Assembly: GCA_026724425.1 (NCBI GenBank) | Contig: JAIUCV010000400.1 | Location: forward strand, 124,001-188,000 | From: Erythrophleum ivorense | Lineage: Eukaryota > Streptophyta > Magnoliopsida > Fabales > Fabaceae | Direction of reading: 5' to 3' | DNA length: 64,000 nucleotides | Shown: in pieces, positions 60,028 through 64,000 of the stretch | How the letters are laid out: each line of letters begins with the position of its first letter | How positions within the stretch are numbered: position 1 is the stretch's first letter | The notes under the pieces: generated by a model | What the model saw: the letters and a program-made list of their open reading frames with translations, nothing else | Databases searched by the model: none | Told to the model about the DNA's origin: nothing | Program-made: the position numbers and the translations under genes

Positions 60028-62498
60028 TTCACCATAAAAAATATCATCACTTTTTGTAATATTAGGTGGGTCCTACCTCCAAGAGGCCATTAGTTCTGGT
60101 TCGCGAAACGCAACAATATCTACTCAACTTATGGTTTTTCTTCTTTTTTAAATTCATTATAAGAAATTAAAAATAAATCCCTATTACAACTACAATGATA
60201 TATTTTATTATTATTTTGCAATTTTTCACTTTTGTCTGCCTTTTTAATTTCTCGTCATTTTAATGTTTGGTACAGAAGAAATGATATATATGATGTAAAA
60301 ACATGTTGATAAACCAAAAGCTTATTAAATAAGTAAATTACCTTTTTTTTCTTATAGATGTCTAAAGAATATTTTTTTTATTTTTTTAAATTTCATTCCA
60401 TTATTTTAAAATTAAAAAAACGCAATTGATCAACTTCTTTATCAATAAAAAATAAATTACAGATACACATATATTGACTAAAATATCATTATATTTATCA
60501 TTTATATAATATATTAAGTATTAAATATATATTTGATTTACATAAAATAGTCAATTTTTAAATTTTAAAAAATTAAATATATAATTTCTAACATGAAATA
60601 AATAATATTAAAATAAAAACTTAAAAAATATTTTTATAATAAGTTTATTTATGATAAAAGAAATCAATATTTTTTAAAGATATTTTGAAAATTTTTTAGT
60701 TTTAAAAAAATTCATATGATTTTTATATTAAAAAATGTGTAATTCAGACATTTCTAAAAAAAAATTATCCTCTAAAATATTCAATGAAAATGCATACCGT
60801 CATAATTAGCTGAAAATGTGGTGTATAAATATACTACATTAAAAATAAAGTGTATCATATTTGATGCGTTTTTTCTTATGAGAATCATATTTGTTATATA
60901 GAATGTAATATTTAAAATTATTTTAATATTTAAACTAATTATATCTGAGGTTTTATATTAGTGTTTGTGTCTGTGTGCACCCACACACACGAGTTGTTCC
61001 AGATAGGTACACTCTCAATTTGCTCCCTCTATCTAAATGCCGTTATTAACTGACGTGAGCACATGAGCACTGACTTGGCATATTAAGTGATGACGTCCAT
61101 GTTTTTCTTTTTCTTTCTCGCTTCCCAGAGAACAAAACGCACATTTAATATTCCTTTTTTTTTTTTTTTTTCCTGTATGTTCGTTGCCTACCTTGTTTAG
61201 GCAAAGGAAGGGTAAGAGCATGCACTTTGGTTTTGGGGGTTTTCTTCTTCTTCCGCTGGAATGACTCTTGATCAAGAGAATCCGTAGTACGCTGAATGAG
61301 CAAAATAAAAAATTAGATTGATTGATTGATCAGCAGCTAACTATTGAGTTCAATTTTAAAAAAAGAAGGGGAAAATGAAGAGAGAGACGAGACTATCATG
61401 GTGAGGAGGAGCCCGAGGGGTGGTGGGTTTTGTGATTTTTGTCATCTTTCATCTCATGATACGTGTCTCAGAGTCAAAGCGGCAGAAAATTGTCTTTACT
61501 GCGACAACAACTACTTGGCAATAATGAGGTTGCAAATTGAGAAGTTGGGTTGCTGATAGGTTTCAAGCAGTGTTGTGTTTCCTCTGATCCAAATCCAAAC
61601 AATGGTCTGCTGATTCCGCAACTCCCCGCAGCTAACTATGGAGTTTATCATTTGGTCCAGCCCACCTTCAAAACTCGCTTCCCAACGCTCTCCCTTCCAT
61701 ATCAGAATTCATTAGAATTCTAATGGACATTTGAGCTTTATTCCCATTGACCTCGGGCCTTCTCCATTCTTTCGTGGAGCCTAGATTGAACGATCGTGAG
61801 TCCAAGTGGATTAGCTGAAATTATCTAACATGTGGAGTGCATGCGGTTGTGCTTGTTCTTCGATCTGCAGAAACAGGGTATGCAACGAACAAACGAAAAA
61901 ACAAAAGAGGAACATTTAAACGTGCGTTTTGCTATTCTAGAAGGGAGAAAGAAAGAAAAATACACGTCGTCTCTTAACATTCCAAGTCAGCACTTAATTA
62001 TTTATGTCACTTAGTAACATTGGAGAGACCAAATTAACAATCTAATCTGTAGGAAATCATTAGAGAATAATTATTTTTGGGAGACTAAATTAAAATTATA
62101 TTGTTATGCGAAGAATAAAGTAAAATTTTACTCTATATTTTTTTGCTTATTTCATAAATAATTAATTAAACTCACAAGGAACATTTTCGCGGGCATGTCC
62201 GAAACGGCCCTTTTATCAGGTCGGAATAGGGAGCCATGCGTTATCGCCGAAACGAGTGCCTTTTTTTCTTTTTAAACAAATAACAACGCGCAGCGTTAAA
62301 AAAACATCTCTTGATCATATATATATATATTCCTAACCCTTGATTTTTTTGTCGAAGATAATAATAAAATAAAGCAGAAGATGAAGATACGGATGAAAAT
62401 CGGGAAATAGAAATTACGGAAAGCGGGAGCCTTTTATATTTGCCAAATGAAGCGCTAACTGAAGTCGCATTTCGCTGCAGCTCCCTCGCGCTATCGCC
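60028..62498. other. Intergenic region and catalase promoter
   Basis: The left half is AT-rich with no gene. From about 60960 it is less AT-rich. It holds a small Cys-containing ORF at 61397-61555 of doubtful status. The right end is the catalase promoter and 5' UTR, with a TATA-like ttttatatt near 62433. Confidence 0.5.
61397..61555 (+). CDS. Doubtful small Cys-rich ORF, 52 residues
   Basis: The ORF encodes a basic N terminus (MVRRSPRGGG) followed by CDFC, a His, and CLYC, an arrangement that could bind zinc. It is in a less AT-rich patch 0.95 kb upstream of the catalase start. No introns, homologue or conserved context are visible, so it may be chance. Confidence 0.2.
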
Positions 62499-64000
62499 AT
62501 GGATCCCTACAAGGTACAACGATATCGACATTTGGTCTTGAATTCTCTTGTTGATCAATATTTTGTCTTCGAATAGATTCGGTCGACATCGTTTATCTCT
62601 CTATTTCTTTTGGTTTTATTTTTGAAAAGCATCAATTTTATCTTGATTTCATCATCAACTTCTTCCTCTTCTTCGTATTTCTCAAATTTTTGCTGCTCTT
62701 TTTGTTATTAACTCCTTGTTTACTTCAATTCATCTCATATGTTTCAAAGTTTACTTTCTCTTGGTTGCCCTTCGGTTGAGAAATCAAATCAGAGACACCA
62801 CTTTATGTTTTCTTTGTCTCATCAATTAAACGAGTATTGCGGTTTTTAGATTAAAAATTACCTGGTTCAGGATACTCCGCCGACTAGTTTGTTACCTGTT
62901 CTGTTTCATGCAGCACCGGCCATCAAGTGCCTTCAATTCTCCTTTCTGGACTACCAACTCCGGTGCTCCAGTTTGGAACAACAATTCATCTCTAACGGTT
63001 GGATCTAGAGGTATCAATTCACTCGTGTGATTAATACTGTTTGTATGACGGTAAACAATGATCAAGTGGGTCTAGGGACATGATCCATAAATTTTCTGTA
63101 AATGGCTCCTGAATGGTGAGAATTCATTTGAATGGGATTCTTATTTGCTGAAATCTTTTAAAGCACTACGTAGAAAGAACTCGTCTTTCAAGACTTTAAT
63201 TTTGTGCCAGTCAAGAAGATTCGTGGTGAATAATAGATCTCACAGGAATTTTATTGTTGGTTTGAAGTTATAAACCACTATGGTCTTATGGTTCCGGAAT
63301 CTAGGGTATGATATAGAGGCTTAGTCATCCCATGATTTAACAACAAACTGGCCTTATGTAGTTGAGTATAGCAGACTATGACTTTTACAGTCAGCTAACA
63401 TGCCTGGTGATTATAATAAGTATTTGGTATTCAACACCAAGTGGCGCATATGGGCTTTTGATTTGATTTTATAAAATGTTTTTTTTTTCCCTTCTTACTC
63501 TTATCTATGCTGAATAATGTGAGCTATACTTGAGCAAAGAATAAAAGTGTCAGCATGTCCTAAATTAATTTTAGGGGAGAGATCTCGTGGGGAAAGCGTA
63601 AGGGATTTTTTTTTTTTTTTGGGGAGGGGGGAGTTTTGGGGTTGAGGGGAGGTTGTGAAGTACAGATAGCGAATTTGGCCAAATATACCTTATAATTAGA
63701 AATGATATCTTAAATCCCTTTTAACAGGTCCAATTCTCCTGGAGGATTACCACTTAGTGGAGAAGCTTGCAAATTTTGACAGGGAGCGGATTCCAGAACG
63801 TGTTGTCCATGCTAGGGGAGCCAGTGCGAAGGGCTTTTTTGAAGTTACACATGATATTTCTCACCTGACATGTGCAGATTTCCTTCGAGCCCCTGGAGTT
63901 CAGACACCTGTCATTGTCCGTTTCTCGACTGTTATCCATGAGCGTGGTAGCCCTGAAACTCTGAGGGATCCTCGAGGTTTTGCTGTGAAATTTTACACCA
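62499..64000 (+). CDS. CAT: Catalase, N-terminal part (runs off the window)
   Basis: Exons 62499-62513, 62914-63010 and 63730 onward give 127 complete codons. The sequence is clearly plant heme catalase: an N terminus starting MDPYK, then TTNSGAPVWNNNSSLTVG, the active-site RVVHARGASAKGFFEVTHD with H65, and RFSTVIHERGSPETLRDPRG. The enzyme splits hydrogen peroxide to water and oxygen in peroxisomes. The heme-ligand tyrosine and the C-terminal peroxisome-targeting signal lie beyond the window. The first exon is only 15 nt, a small start exon ahead of a 400-bp intron. Intron 2 contains a T15 then G-rich block (63606-63632). The paralogue number cannot be set from this fragment. Confidence 0.95.

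Noticed and set aside
61033..61275. Minus-strand Lys-rich ORF of 80 codons
   Set aside because: It is driven by a poly-T tract read backwards and lacks any domain or splice context.

Overview
The window is nuclear DNA of a dicot plant. It is AT-rich, its genes are split by many GT-AG introns, their products match plant families, and plant transposable elements fill the gaps. I see no bacterial, organellar or viral features. The protein sequences look like those of core eudicots, possibly a rosid, but I cannot name the species.

Layout. A chloroplast PPR gene of the CRP1 (At5g42310) type lies at 4.5-7.8 kb (+). It converges on a membrane-anchored M14 zinc carboxypeptidase gene at 8.7-15.8 kb (-), which carries an Au-like SINE in an intron. 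An uncharacterised basic 211-residue protein is encoded at 19.0-19.7 kb (+). A 14-exon class-3 starch/glucan branching enzyme gene occupies 22.2-29.3 kb (-). A U-box/ARM E3 ligase gene of the PUB15 (At5g42340) type is at 36.9-39.6 kb (+). A 17-kb gene-poor, AT-rich tract follows, then a complete 3.3-kb mariner-like element at 56.7-60.0 kb. The first three exons of a catalase gene start at 62.5 kb and run off the right edge.

I rebuilt the multi-exon genes by joining exons at GT-AG borders and checking phase. All six give one uninterrupted reading frame: 699, 436, 211, 909 and 643 residues, plus 127 complete catalase codons. The order PPR, carboxypeptidase, PUB15 recalls the Arabidopsis At5g42310-At5g42340 neighbourhood from memory, with the branching enzyme interposed here. 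The genes do not form a pathway. They are ordinary housekeeping genes for plastid RNA, proteolysis, carbohydrate metabolism, ubiquitin and peroxide.

The most unusual material is mobile DNA. Two 1.6-1.7 kb foldback elements, almost entirely inverted repeat, share GGCTTTTGAC-type ends and have about 10-bp target duplications; they lie between the branching enzyme and PUB15. The mariner-like element has a transposase with five in-frame stops, yet it keeps an intact antisense ORF with two DLN (EAR-like) motifs. Other points of note are a four-fold 28-residue repeat at the branching-enzyme C terminus and E2F- and MSA-like sites upstream of the unknown 211-residue gene.
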